From contig DEWH01000004.1 of the NCBI GenBank assembly GCA_002363155.1, positions 1 to 43,077 on the forward strand: 43,077 bases of DNA, written 5' to 3'. The position numbers and the translations under genes are program-made. How positions within the stretch are numbered: position 1 is the stretch's first letter; each line of letters opens with the position of its first letter. The stretch comes from Ruminococcaceae bacterium UBA3215. Its GTDB lineage: Bacteria; Bacillota; Clostridia; Oscillospirales; Ruminococcaceae. Under the pieces are notes generated by a model. It was not told where the DNA came from, did not search any database, and saw nothing but the letters and a program-made list of their open reading frames with translations. Below, piece after piece: positions 15,829 to 24,563 of the stretch.

Positions 15829-16264
15829 TGTTTTTTTCCTCCAGTGCGCTTATTTTGTCAATGCGGGTCTTGTGCCGCCCGCCCATGAAATCCGTGTGCA
15901 GGAATACATCGAGGGATTCCGTCACCGAGCCGATGCCCATGGTTCGTCCGCCGAAGCAGATAACATTTGCGTCGTTATGCAGACGGGTATATTTTGCGGA
16001 ATACCAGTCGTAACCGATCGCGGCGCGAATGCCCCTGATCTTGTTTGCGGCGATCGAAATGCCGATGCCTGTGCCGCATATCAGAATGCCCTTGTTTTCG
16101 GGTGATGCAAGAACTTTTGCACAAACTTTTTCGGCAATATCGGGGTAGTCAACGGGTTCTCCGCCGCATCCGAGATCTTCGTATTCAAAACCGTTCTCTT
16201 TCAGATAACTGATCAGTGCGAGCTTCATTTCGTAGCCGCCGTGATCGCAGCCGATGCAGATCAT
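15821..16264 (-). CDS. rpiB: Ribose-5-phosphate isomerase B
   Basis: This 147-residue protein interconverts ribose 5-phosphate and ribulose 5-phosphate, supplying PRPP precursors. It has the RpiB/LacAB fold signatures: CIGCDHGGYEMK at the N-terminus, the catalytic-cysteine loop ILICGTGIGISIAANK (C63), and RGIRAAIGYDWYSAKYTRLHNDANVICFGGR. Its start overlaps the flavoprotein stop in an ATGA, and an AGGAGG lies just upstream. The neighbouring upp uses the PRPP derived from its product, so the coupling is metabolically sensible. Confidence 0.96.
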   Translation of the reverse strand: MICIGCDHGGYEMKLALISYLKENGFEYEDLGCGGEPVDYPDIAEKVCAKVLASPENKGILICGTGIGISIAANKIRGIRAAIGYDWYSAKYTRLHNDANVICFGGRTMGIGSVTESLDVFLHTDFMGGRHKTRIDKISALEEKNNV

Positions 16265-16905
16265 AAGTCTCCTCCTGTCTTAAGGTCATCGCGGATAAAG
16301 TGGGTAGGCTGCCAGGGTTCCTTTTCCGGAAGACCGTATTGCTGTTTTCCGAGTGCGATAGCTTTCATAAGGAATGACATATTCCGGGCGAGAGTTCTTA
16401 CAGTAAGCAAGCCTTCCGCGTCGAAAGCGGAATCTCCCTTTTCTCTCCCGTGAACGCTGTTCCAGTATGTACTTGAAGCGACAGGCATGCCGCTTATGGT
16501 GAAGTATTTGTTCAGCTCGTCGAATGTGGCTGAACAGCCGCCGCGGCGCGCTGTTACAATGCTTGCGCCGACTTTCATAGTCTTGTCGAACGATGTGCTG
16601 TAGAAAAGGCGGTCGAGACAGGCGATGAGAGTGGCATTTGCGGAAGCGTAATATACAGGGGAAGCGGCGATAAGTCCGTCCGCTTCTTCAAACCTCTTTG
16701 CCGCTTCATTCACCGCGTCGTCGAACACACATCTGCCGAGCTCCGAACATTTGTTGCAGGCAATACAGCCGCGGATATTCTTGCTGCCGATATTCATAAC
16801 ATCGGCGTTTATGTCTTCCGCTTCAAATACCTTCACAGCTTCGTTTATTGCAAGAGCCGTATTACCGCCGGCTCTCGGACTTCCGTTGAGTATAAGTACC
16901 TTCAT
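16261..16905 (-). CDS. Iron-sulfur flavoprotein / NADPH-dependent FMN reductase-like protein
   Basis: This 214-residue flavodoxin-fold protein begins with the FMN phosphate loop LNGSPRAGGNTA (6-17) and carries the compact cysteine motif CIACNKC-x5-C (about residues 47-58) that in archaeal and clostridial iron-sulfur flavoproteins binds a 4Fe-4S cluster. SPVYYASANATLIACLDRLFYS fits the FMN ring-binding loop. Such proteins move electrons from ferredoxin or NADPH to small acceptors, sometimes H2O2 or O2. It sits between tsaB and rpiB with a 4-base overlap to rpiB. The substrate is unknown, though the oxygen-defence genes lower in the same run make a redox-protective role plausible. Confidence 0.88.
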   Translation of the reverse strand: MKVLILNGSPRAGGNTALAINEAVKVFEAEDINADVMNIGSKNIRGCIACNKCSELGRCVFDDAVNEAAKRFEEADGLIAASPVYYASANATLIACLDRLFYSTSFDKTMKVGASIVTARRGGCSATFDELNKYFTISGMPVASSTYWNSVHGREKGDSAFDAEGLLTVRTLARNMSFLMKAIALGKQQYGLPEKEPWQPTHFIRDDLKTGGDL

Positions 16906-16919
16906 GGCTCCTCCTTATT

Positions 16920-17630
16920 TTATCTGGCGGTGTTCTCGCGTTCGGCGCGTTCTCTTTCCGCCTGTGACAGTCTCAGATAAGTCGGCATGAGGGCGGCGGC
17001 GGTGATGTCGGGGTACTCCGCTGCGGCAAGGCACACACCGGTTCCTTTCTGATATCTTAGCGGGGCAGCGGCGAGAATGAGCTTTCCCCCCATATCGCCG
17101 AAGCTTGCCGCGCAAAGCCCGGCACCGTCGCCGCAGAGTACCGCTTTGCCGCCGTCACCGCCGCCGATACGCGCTTCAAGCTCCGCTTTCAGCGCCTCGG
17201 TGCTTATCGCCCGGTCTTCCGTAAGACGGGACACTGTGCCGTTTTTCACTTCAAACAGCGCATTGTAAACCTGGCTGCGTCGTGCGTCCATTGCGGCGCA
17301 GACGATACCGTCGAAAAGCGTGAAATTGTAAGCCATGGCGTGCAGGGTAGATACAGCCCGGCAAGGCTTTCCGAGTGCGTAAGCCATACCCTTTACCGCG
17401 GAAATGCCGATGCGAAGTCCGGTGAATGAGCCGGGTCCGGCAGATACCGCAAATACATCTATATCCGAAGCAGTCAGTTTCGAGCTGTCGAGAAGGGACT
17501 GCACAAGCGGCAGAAGAGTCTGGGAATGGGTTATCCTGTTGTTTACAAAGCCTTCCGCAATGACGCGGTCATCTGAAATGACCGCCGCGCTCACGCTAAC
17601 AGCGGAGCTGTCGATGCCAAGGATCAGCAT
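16920..17630 (-). CDS. tsaB: tRNA threonylcarbamoyladenosine biosynthesis protein TsaB
   Basis: This 236-residue ASKHA-fold protein is the scaffold partner of TsaD in making t6A37 of ANN-decoding tRNAs. Landmarks: the N-terminal LILGIDSSAVSVSAAV, HSQTLLPLVQSLLD, the family hallmark VSAGPGSFTGLRIGISAVKGMAYA and MDARRSQVYNALF. It follows tsaE with only one base between their ends. tsaD is not in this window. The C-terminal tail (LRLSQAERERAERENTAR) is charged, as is common in the family. Confidence 0.96.
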   Translation of the reverse strand: MLILGIDSSAVSVSAAVISDDRVIAEGFVNNRITHSQTLLPLVQSLLDSSKLTASDIDVFAVSAGPGSFTGLRIGISAVKGMAYALGKPCRAVSTLHAMAYNFTLFDGIVCAAMDARRSQVYNALFEVKNGTVSRLTEDRAISTEALKAELEARIGGGDGGKAVLCGDGAGLCAASFGDMGGKLILAAAPLRYQKGTGVCLAAAEYPDITAAALMPTYLRLSQAERERAERENTAR

Positions 17631-17631
17631 T

Positions 17632-18072
17632 TCAGCCGTCCCTCTTTTCTATCGTTATTTTTCTTGAATTTTCGCCGGTCTTTGCTATATCCACGAACCA
17701 AACGCTGTCAAGTTCACAGTAAAGGTCGGGGATATTCTCGCTCCACTCGGCGCAGATGATACCGTCGCGCCTTAAGTAGTCGAAAAAACCGGTGGCGTAG
17801 AGTTCATCTATATCGCCGATGCGGAACAGGTCAAAGTGAAATACCGGCACGGTTCCGCCGAGATATTCGTTTACTATTGTGAATGTCGGACTTGTGACGA
17901 TCTCCGGACAGCCGAAGTATGCGGCGATACCCTTTGTGAAGTGCGTTTTTCCGGCACCCATTTCACCGGTGTACAGAACGGAGTCTCCGGGTTTTAATCC
18001 GGCGGCGAACCGCTTTGCCGCATCTATCGTCTCTTCAGCCGAGTTTGTTTCGTATATAATGCTTTTGCTCAT
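17632..18072 (-). CDS. tsaE: tRNA threonylcarbamoyladenosine biosynthesis ATPase TsaE
   Basis: This 146-residue P-loop ATPase energises the TsaB-TsaD complex in t6A synthesis. Seen: Walker A GEMGAGKTHF (36-45), the family motifs SPTFTIVNEY and VFHFDLFRI, and AEWSENIPD near the C-terminus. Its ATG overlaps the last base of the fhs stop codon, so translation of fhs, tsaE and tsaB is tightly linked. The standard bacterial length is about 150 residues. Confidence 0.96.
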   Translation of the reverse strand: MSKSIIYETNSAEETIDAAKRFAAGLKPGDSVLYTGEMGAGKTHFTKGIAAYFGCPEIVTSPTFTIVNEYLGGTVPVFHFDLFRIGDIDELYATGFFDYLRRDGIICAEWSENIPDLYCELDSVWFVDIAKTGENSRKITIEKRDG

Positions 18073-19748
18073 CAGAAAAGACCCGAAATGTTACCGCTGT
18101 TGTCGATGTCGATACCGTATGCTGCGGGTTTCTTGGGGAGTCCGGGCATAGTCATAATATCACCGGTGTAAACTACGATGAATCCTGCGCCGGAAGAGAG
18201 CTTCATATCGCGGACTGTGATGTTGAAGTTTTCGGGCTTGCCGAGCTTTGCGGGATCGTCTGAGAGGGAGTACTGTGTCTTTGCAACGCAGATCGGCAGT
18301 CTGTCCATACCGATCTCCTCGATCTTTTTGAGTGCCTTTTCGGCCTGTGCGGTATAGATCACGCCGTCTGCACGGTAGATCTCCTTAGCGAGAGCAGCAA
18401 CTTTCTCCTTAACGGGGAGAGCTGCGTCATAGAGGGGCTTGAATGCGTCTGCTTCCTTGTGAGCTTCCATAGTTGCAACAACCTTTTCCGCAAGTTCCGT
18501 ACCGCCTTCACCGCCTTTGAGGAATACATCGGAGAATGCTACCTCGACGCCTTTTTCCTTGCAGTAGTCTGTAACGTAAGCAATCTCCGCGTCTGTATCT
18601 GTGCCGAAATGGTTGACCGCGACAACGACCGGAACGCCGAACTTGTGCATATTCTCGATATGTGTTCCGAGGTTCACGATGCCTTTTTTGAGCGCATCAA
18701 GGTTTTCTGCGGATAGTTCGGTCTTGGGAACACCGCCGTTGTATTTGAGGGCGCGTATAGTAGCGACGAGAACTACGCAGGCGGGTTTGAGTCCGGCAGC
18801 TCTGCATTTTATGTCGAAGAACTTCTCGGCGCCGAGATCGGAACCGAATCCTGCTTCTGTAATGCAGTAATCGCCGAGCTTGAGGGCAAGACGTGTGGCT
18901 CTTACGCTGTTGCAGCCGTGTGCTATGTTAGCGAAAGGACCGCCGTGGATAATAGCGGGATTGTTTTCGAGCGTCTGGACGAGGTTCGGGTTTATAGCGT
19001 CTTTAAGAAGTGCAGCCATAGCTCCGACAGCATTCAGATCGCGTGCATAGACCGGTTTTCCGTCGTAGGTGTAGGCGGCGAGAATATTGCCGAGACGCTT
19101 CTTGAGATCTGCGAGATCGTCGGAGAGGCAGAGTATCGCCATAACTTCGCTTGCAACGGTGATACGGAAGTGATCCTGTCTCGGAACACCGTCAACCCTG
19201 CTTCCCATACCTATAACGCAGTTGCGCAGAGCTCGGTCATTCATATCGAGACAGCGGTCTATCTGAATCATTCTGGGGTCAATATTGAGTTCGTTGCCCT
19301 GCTGGATATGATTGTCGATGATCGCGCAGAGAAGGTTGTTTGCGGCTGTAATCGCGTGCATATCACCGGTGAAGTGCAGGTTTATATCCTCCATAGGTAC
19401 AACCTGGGAATATCCGCCGCCCGCGGCGCCGCCCTTTATGCCGAATACGGGGCCGAGTGAAGGTTCACGAAGAGCGAGAACGGAGTTCTTGCCGAGGCGG
19501 TGCATACCTTCTGAAAGACCGATACTTGTGGTGGTCTTTCCCTCTCCGGCAGGTGTGGGGTTGATCGCCGTAACGAGTATCAGCTTTCCGTCCGGCTTGT
19601 CTTTAAGGCTGTCGATGCATTTCTGGCTTACCTTTGCCTTGTAGTGACCGTAGGGTTCGAGATCATCGGCACCGATGCCGAGTTTTGCGGCGATCTCATT
19701 TATTTTCAGCATTTTAGCCTGCTGCGCTATTTCGATATCTGTGAGCAT
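18072..19748 (-). CDS. fhs: Formate-tetrahydrofolate ligase
   Basis: This 558-residue enzyme makes 10-formyl-tetrahydrofolate from formate, THF and ATP, feeding purine synthesis and, in acetogens, the methyl branch of CO2 fixation. Landmarks: INPTPAGEGKTTTSIGL with the P-loop at 65-72, REPSLGPVFGIKGGAAGGGY, PMEDINLHFTGDMHAI and the C-terminal GAGFIVVYTGDIMTMPGLPKKPAA. No other Wood-Ljungdahl genes are seen here, so one-carbon assimilation for biosynthesis is the safer reading. It leads the minus-strand run and has its own promoter (19779-19807) and an AAGGAG site. Confidence 0.97.
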   Translation of the reverse strand: MLTDIEIAQQAKMLKINEIAAKLGIGADDLEPYGHYKAKVSQKCIDSLKDKPDGKLILVTAINPTPAGEGKTTTSIGLSEGMHRLGKNSVLALREPSLGPVFGIKGGAAGGGYSQVVPMEDINLHFTGDMHAITAANNLLCAIIDNHIQQGNELNIDPRMIQIDRCLDMNDRALRNCVIGMGSRVDGVPRQDHFRITVASEVMAILCLSDDLADLKKRLGNILAAYTYDGKPVYARDLNAVGAMAALLKDAINPNLVQTLENNPAIIHGGPFANIAHGCNSVRATRLALKLGDYCITEAGFGSDLGAEKFFDIKCRAAGLKPACVVLVATIRALKYNGGVPKTELSAENLDALKKGIVNLGTHIENMHKFGVPVVVAVNHFGTDTDAEIAYVTDYCKEKGVEVAFSDVFLKGGEGGTELAEKVVATMEAHKEADAFKPLYDAALPVKEKVAALAKEIYRADGVIYTAQAEKALKKIEEIGMDRLPICVAKTQYSLSDDPAKLGKPENFNITVRDMKLSSGAGFIVVYTGDIMTMPGLPKKPAAYGIDIDNSGNISGLF

Positions 19749-19778
19749 GGTAATTTCTCCTTTTTAGAATATACTTCT

Positions 19779-19807
19779 ATTATAACATACCTTTTGAGGT
19801 AATGCAA
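19779..19807 (-). promoter_or_regulatory. Promoter of the fhs-tsaE-tsaB run
   Basis: On the minus strand TTGCAT (19807-19802) and TATAAT (19784-19779) are separated by 17 bases, squeezed into the 82 bases between the parC stop and the fhs start. No terminator for parC is obvious. Confidence 0.7.
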
Positions 19808-19830
19808 TATCAAAACTGCTTTTTGCTGTA

Positions 19831-22056
19831 TCACTCGAAAGTTATCTGGTCAATATCGAGCTTTGCAGCGGCACCGGCTGCGGGAACGGATTTTGCGGTG
19901 TATTTTTCCGGCTCGTCGATCATGCCTTCTTCATAGGGTCTTGCGCTGCGGAGCTCAGTCTTTGTCAGGCGCATGACCTGAACGCCCTGTGTATCGCGGG
20001 CTGCTTTCGGAAGAACGAGAGCGGTGTTGAAGATGAGGACTTTGTCCGCGGCGGACTGAAGGATAAAATCTCTGTCTTCCGGGAGCTTGTACATTGCGAT
20101 GAGCTCCGAGCCGTCGCAGTAAGCGTTGGCAAGCTTTCTGCGCTTTGTCTTCGTTTCAAATGAGGAGAGGGGGACTTTTGCGCACTTTCCGTTCTTGAAG
20201 AAAAGAATGATATGCCCGGAGTAATCCTCGGTAGGTATCATCTTGACAATGCGTTCGTTCTGCTCCATTTCCAGCTTTGCGGGAACATAATCACCGAGAA
20301 GGCTTGCCTTTGTATCGGCAAAGTCGTTTACGGAGGACTTATATACCTGATATTTGTCGGTAAAGAAGAGCAGGTCTGTCTTGCCGGAAAGCTCCTGTTC
20401 AAATATCATCTCGTCGCCTTCTTTGAGTTTCTGCTCGCCGCTCATTCGCAGGGACTGTGATGTTATGCGCTTGAAGTAGCCTTCGGCGCTCAGGAAGCAG
20501 TTTACGGTATAGTCGGGGACAGCTTCCTCGGCTTCTTCGTCTTCGTCATCAAACGCCTCTGCGAAGAGTGTGCGGCGCGGCTGACCGTATTTCTCCGCGA
20601 TCTCGTCAAGCTCGTCGATGATGTATTTCTTGATCTTCCGCGGACTTTCGAGGGTCTCTTCCATATCCGCGATCTCGTCTTTAAGCGCGTCTATCTCTTC
20701 GGTGCGTTTGAGTATATATTCTCGGTTGATGTGACGGAGTTTTATTTCGGCAACGTAATCTGCTTGTATCTCGTCTATGCCGAATCCGATCATAAGGTTG
20801 GGAACGACTTCGGCTTCTTCGTTAGTTTCGCGTATGATCCTGATAGCTTTGTCTATGTCGAGAAGGATCTTTTTTAGACCGAGGAGAAGGTGCAGCTTAT
20901 CTTTCTTCTTGCCAAGCTCGAAGTAGATCATACGCTTTACGCACTCTATACGGAACGCTATCCACTCGTTGAGTATCTCATAAACGCCCATTACGCGCGG
21001 ATTTCCCGCGATCAGAATGTTGAAGTTGCAGGAGAATGTGTCTTGAAGCGGGGTAAGCCGGAACATTTTTCTCATGAACTCGTCGGGATCCTTGCCCTTT
21101 TTGAGGTCGAAGGTGAGCTTTAGACCTGAAAGATCGGTCTCGTCGCGTATGTCGGAGATCTCGTTTATCCTGCCGAGCTTTACGAGTTCGAGAACCTTGT
21201 CCATAATGGCTTCGACAGTGGTTGTGGGCGGGATCTCGGTAACTTCGATGCAGCGGGCTTCCTTGTCGAAGGTATATTTGCCCCGGACTGTAACGGAGCC
21301 GCGTCCGGTCTTGTAGATCTTCTGCATTTCTTCCTCATCGTAAACGATGAAACCGCCGCCGGGGAAATCAGGACCTCTGAGTGTCGCGGAGACATCGTGA
21401 TCGGGGTCACGCATGAGAGCTACGGTTGTCTCGCATATTTCGCGGAGATTGAATGAGCAGATATTGCTTGCCATTGAAACGGCGATGCCAATGTTGTTGT
21501 TTACGAGGACGGAGGGGAAGCGGACAGGGAAGAGTACCGGCTCGGTGAGAGTGTTGTCGTAGTTCGGGACAAAATCCACAGTGTCCTTGTCGATATCACC
21601 GAACAGCTCATTGCAGATGTTATCAAGCTTGGCTTCGGTATAACGTGAAGCCGCGAACGACATATCGCGGGAGTAAGCTTTTCCGAAGTTTCCCTTGCTG
21701 TCGATATAAGGGTGGAGAAGGGCTCCGTTTCCGCGGGCAAGGCGCACCATAGTTGCGTAGATAGCCTGATCGCCGTGGGGATTGAGCTTCATCGTCTGAC
21801 CGACGATATTGGCGGATTTGGTACGTTCGCCTTTAAGGAGCCCCATGGTGTACATCGTGTACAGAAGTTTGCGGTGAGAAGGCTTGAATCCGTCGATCTC
21901 CGGCAGAGCGCGGGAAACGATAACGCTCATGGCGTAGGGCATATAGTTTTCTTCGAGGGTATCGACGATATTTCTTTGTTCTACGATGCCGGCGCCTTCG
22001 ATATAAGCGTCAAGCTTTTTGGTTTTTGAAATCTTAGGTTCTTTTTTCTTTTTCAT
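19831..22056 (-). CDS. parC: DNA topoisomerase IV/gyrase A-like subunit (ParC type)
   Basis: This 741-residue subunit performs DNA breakage and rejoining. The catalytic tyrosine is Y139 in AASRYTEAKL; before it lie YAMSVIVSRALPEIDGFKPSHRKLLYTM and NPHGDQAIY. A coiled-coil region (about 440-490) precedes a C-terminal wrapping domain. The GyrA box (QRRGGKG type), which gyrase needs for negative supercoiling, is not found, so a decatenating topoisomerase IV role is more likely than gyrase. It is somewhat short for either family (about 800). AAAGGAAA precedes the ATG, and it follows parE by 113 bases with a hairpin in between. Confidence 0.88.
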   Translation of the reverse strand: MKKKKEPKISKTKKLDAYIEGAGIVEQRNIVDTLEENYMPYAMSVIVSRALPEIDGFKPSHRKLLYTMYTMGLLKGERTKSANIVGQTMKLNPHGDQAIYATMVRLARGNGALLHPYIDSKGNFGKAYSRDMSFAASRYTEAKLDNICNELFGDIDKDTVDFVPNYDNTLTEPVLFPVRFPSVLVNNNIGIAVSMASNICSFNLREICETTVALMRDPDHDVSATLRGPDFPGGGFIVYDEEEMQKIYKTGRGSVTVRGKYTFDKEARCIEVTEIPPTTTVEAIMDKVLELVKLGRINEISDIRDETDLSGLKLTFDLKKGKDPDEFMRKMFRLTPLQDTFSCNFNILIAGNPRVMGVYEILNEWIAFRIECVKRMIYFELGKKKDKLHLLLGLKKILLDIDKAIRIIRETNEEAEVVPNLMIGFGIDEIQADYVAEIKLRHINREYILKRTEEIDALKDEIADMEETLESPRKIKKYIIDELDEIAEKYGQPRRTLFAEAFDDEDEEAEEAVPDYTVNCFLSAEGYFKRITSQSLRMSGEQKLKEGDEMIFEQELSGKTDLLFFTDKYQVYKSSVNDFADTKASLLGDYVPAKLEMEQNERIVKMIPTEDYSGHIILFFKNGKCAKVPLSSFETKTKRRKLANAYCDGSELIAMYKLPEDRDFILQSAADKVLIFNTALVLPKAARDTQGVQVMRLTKTELRSARPYEEGMIDEPEKYTAKSVPAAGAAAKLDIDQITFE

Positions 22057-22079
22057 TGTGTTTCCTTTATCGTGTTATT

Positions 22080-22109
22080 TTACTTTCCGTCCGCAGCGGC
22101 GAAAAGTAA
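22080..22109. repeat. Intercistronic hairpin between parE and parC
   Basis: TTACTTT (22080-22086) pairs with AAAGTAA (22103-22109), and the pairing continues inward through CG/CG. There is no U-tract, so it may be an RNA-processing or stability site rather than a terminator. Confidence 0.5.
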
Positions 22110-22169
22110 CAAAGGGAAGCGTTTTAACAGCCTTGCTGCCGCGGCTTTAATGCCTGCGGCATTTGCGGG

Positions 22170-24164
22170 TCAGCTGAGATCGAGATCGTCAAGGTACTTG
22201 CTGCCGAATTCCTGGATATAGTCTTTTCTGCCCTGCAGGTTATCGCCAAGGAGAAGATCGAACATCTCCTGGGTGCGTGCCGCATCGGAAGGGAGAACCT
22301 TTATAAGCCGGCGTGTATCGGGATTCATTGTGGTGAGCGACATCATTTCGGGCTCGTTCTCACCGAGACCTTTTGAGCGCTGGATAGTGTACTTCTTATC
22401 GCCTATGTCGGCGAGAATTCTCGTTTTTTCGGCTTCGGTATAAGCAAAGTAGGTTTTTTCTTTGGTGTTAATCTCGTAAAGAGGGGATTCTGCGATGTAA
22501 ACATATCCTTCGCGGATAAGGGTAGGAGTGAGACGGTATAGCATTGTGAGTACGAGCGTGCGTATCTGGAATCCGTCCACATCGGCATCGGTGCAGATAA
22601 CAACCTTGCTCCAGCGGAGGTTGTCAAGGCTGAAATTTGAAATGTTCTTGTTTGCCTTTGAGCTTACTTCAACGCCGCAGCCGAGAACGCGGATAAGATC
22701 GGTTATGATCTCGGATTTGAAAATCTTGTCGTAGCCGGCTTTGAGGCAGTTGAGTATCTTGCCGCGGATAGGCATTACCGCCTGATAATCGGAATCGCGG
22801 GCAAGCTTTACGGAACCGAGAGCGGAGTCACCCTCAACGATGTAGATCTCGCGTTTGGAAACATCCTTGCTCCGGCAGTCAACGAACTTCTCCACGCGGT
22901 TGGAGAGGTCAAGAGTACCGGTAAGCTTGACTTTGGTGCCGGCGCGTATCTTGTCGGCGTTCTCACGGGCGCGCTTGTTGATTATGATCTGTTCGCAGAT
23001 CTTTATGGCTTCGTCCGGATTTTCGATAAAGTAGATCTCTATGCAGTGTTTGAGCCAGTCGCGCATCGCTTCATAGATGAACTTGTTGGTAATGGATTTT
23101 TTGGTCTGGTTTTCATAGCTTGTCTGGGTCGAGAAGTTTGATGATATAAAAACGAGACATTCCTCGATATCGGAGAACTTTATTGAGCCTTCGCCCTTGT
23201 TGTATTTGTTGTTGGTTTTGAGATAGCTGTCTATCTGTGAGGTTAGTGCCTGCTGCATCGCCTTATCCGGGCTTCCGCCGTGTTCGAGCCATGAAGAGTT
23301 GTGATAATGCTCGATGAGCTTTACCTTGTTTGAGAAAGCGATAGCGACATGAAGCTTTACCTTGTATTCGTCCTTGTCTTCGCGGTCTTTTCCGACGCGC
23401 TGCGCTGTCCAGTCCTGCGGAGTTCCGATAGCGGTCTCGCCGACGATCTCCTTGAGATAATCGGTTATGCCGTTTTCGTAGCAGTATTCGGTTTCCTCGA
23501 ACGTTCCGTCTTCCTGCTCGGAGCGGTAGATGAATACAAGACCGTCGTTTACGATAGACTGACGGCGGAGGACATCATCGAGATATTCGTCTCCGATGTC
23601 GATATCCGTGAATACATCGAGATCGGGCTTCCATTTTATGACAGTGCCGGACTGACCGGTTGATTTGGTTCGTATAAAGCCCTTGCCGTCCTTGTCGCCG
23701 GTGATATTGAAGCCTTTTTCAAATTTAAGCGAATAGTGCCATGTCCCGTTATCGGCTTCAACAGTCATATATTCGGACGAGAACTGTGTCGCGCAGAGAC
23801 CGAGACCGTTGAGACCGAGAGCGAAAGAGTAGTTATCGCCGGAGTTGTTATCGTATTTTCCGCCTGCATACAGCGTACAGAATGCAAGTTCCCAGTTGTA
23901 TTTGTCTTCGTTTTTGTTGAAGTCGATCGGGATCCCTCGTCCCTCGTCCGCGACTTCAAGTGACATATCGGCGAAGCGGGTGATAACGATTCGCTTGCCG
24001 TATCCCTCACGGGCTTCGTCTATCGAGTTCGAGAGTATCTCGAAAACCGAGTGGCGGCAGCCCTCTACGCCGTCCGAGCCGAATATTACAGCGGGGCGTT
24101 TGCGCACCTGATCGGGTCCTTTCAGCGCTTTAAGGCTGTTGTCGTCGTAATTTTTCTTTGCCAT
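22170..24164 (-). CDS. parE: DNA topoisomerase IV/gyrase B-like subunit (ParE type)
   Basis: This 664-residue ATPase partner drives strand passage. The GHKL ATP site shows SNSIDEA (about 45-51), DEGRGIP (about 73-79) and GLNGLGLCATQ (about 117-127). The TOPRIM metal site shows EGDSA (444-448) and CTDADVDG (about 515), followed by QRSKGLGENEP. The length matches ParE-type subunits without the E. coli GyrB insertion. A few otherwise conserved residues differ (EGCRHSVFEILSNSIDEA rather than LHHLVYEVVDNSIDEA), which points to a divergent clostridial lineage. It leads the parE-parC pair from promoter 24199-24227 with a GAGGAG site. Confidence 0.9.
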   Translation of the reverse strand: MAKKNYDDNSLKALKGPDQVRKRPAVIFGSDGVEGCRHSVFEILSNSIDEAREGYGKRIVITRFADMSLEVADEGRGIPIDFNKNEDKYNWELAFCTLYAGGKYDNNSGDNYSFALGLNGLGLCATQFSSEYMTVEADNGTWHYSLKFEKGFNITGDKDGKGFIRTKSTGQSGTVIKWKPDLDVFTDIDIGDEYLDDVLRRQSIVNDGLVFIYRSEQEDGTFEETEYCYENGITDYLKEIVGETAIGTPQDWTAQRVGKDREDKDEYKVKLHVAIAFSNKVKLIEHYHNSSWLEHGGSPDKAMQQALTSQIDSYLKTNNKYNKGEGSIKFSDIEECLVFISSNFSTQTSYENQTKKSITNKFIYEAMRDWLKHCIEIYFIENPDEAIKICEQIIINKRARENADKIRAGTKVKLTGTLDLSNRVEKFVDCRSKDVSKREIYIVEGDSALGSVKLARDSDYQAVMPIRGKILNCLKAGYDKIFKSEIITDLIRVLGCGVEVSSKANKNISNFSLDNLRWSKVVICTDADVDGFQIRTLVLTMLYRLTPTLIREGYVYIAESPLYEINTKEKTYFAYTEAEKTRILADIGDKKYTIQRSKGLGENEPEMMSLTTMNPDTRRLIKVLPSDAARTQEMFDLLLGDNLQGRKDYIQEFGSKYLDDLDLS

Positions 24165-24198
24165 CTTATCTCCTCATAGTAAATAGAAATACTTTACT

Positions 24199-24227
24199 AT
24201 TATATCACAGCTTTCCGGAAATTTCAA
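24199..24227 (-). promoter_or_regulatory. Promoter of parE-parC
   Basis: On the minus strand TTGAAA (24227-24222) and TATAAT (24204-24199) are separated by 17 bases. Confidence 0.75.
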
Positions 24228-24318
24228 TAGCGAAAGCTACAAAATTTTCTATATATGGTATATTTAAGAAATGTGCATACAAGAAAAATACAGGAACAAA
24301 ATATTTTTTCTGAAACTC

Positions 24319-24347
24319 TTGAAAATCAATTAATGATATGATATAAT
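24319..24347 (+). promoter_or_regulatory. Promoter of the structured leader and PPC/Big2 gene
   Basis: TTGAAA (24319-24324) and TATAAT (24342-24347) are separated by 17 bases. The predicted RNA start, near 24354, coincides with the first base of a 16-bp stem. Confidence 0.75.
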
Positions 24348-24353
24348 ATCAGT

Positions 24354-24526
24354 GCCAAACATCACAATTTAATACTAATGCATTTTTTTGCTGGTAATAC
24401 ACATCTTTACTATGGTAAAGGTGCAGCTTTTCGTGTGTATTATTAGCATGAATAATTGTGATGTTTGGCGACAATCATAACTGCATTTTTACGGTGCGCG
24501 GCTATGATTGCCGCGCATTTTTGTTT
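24354..24526 (+). promoter_or_regulatory. Candidate attenuator/riboswitch leader of unassigned class
   Basis: The RNA would begin with GCCAAACATCACAATT (24354-24369), perfectly paired with 24454-24469. Inside are TAATACACA/TGTGTATTA (24395-24403/24434-24442) and the hairpin CTTTAC-tatg-GTAAAG (24405-24420). After this domain, CAATCATA (24472-24479) can pair with TATGATTG (24503-24510), which is exactly the loop and first arm base of a terminator: TGCGCGGC (24495-24502) with GCCGCGCA (24510-24517) followed by TTTTTGTTT. Sensor-like domain, alternative pairing and terminator, all before the gene, is the layout of transcriptional riboswitches. No known class signature (c-di-GMP, T-box, purine, cobalamin, SAM) was recognised. 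Confidence 0.6.
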
Positions 24527-24563
24527 ATGCGGGAAACGCGCCGTAAAGAAAGGATTTATAAAT

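Noticed and set aside
24354..24526. Assignment of the leader to c-di-GMP, T-box, purine, SAM or cobalamin classes
   Set aside because: None of the conserved sequence blocks of these classes is visible, so no class name is given.
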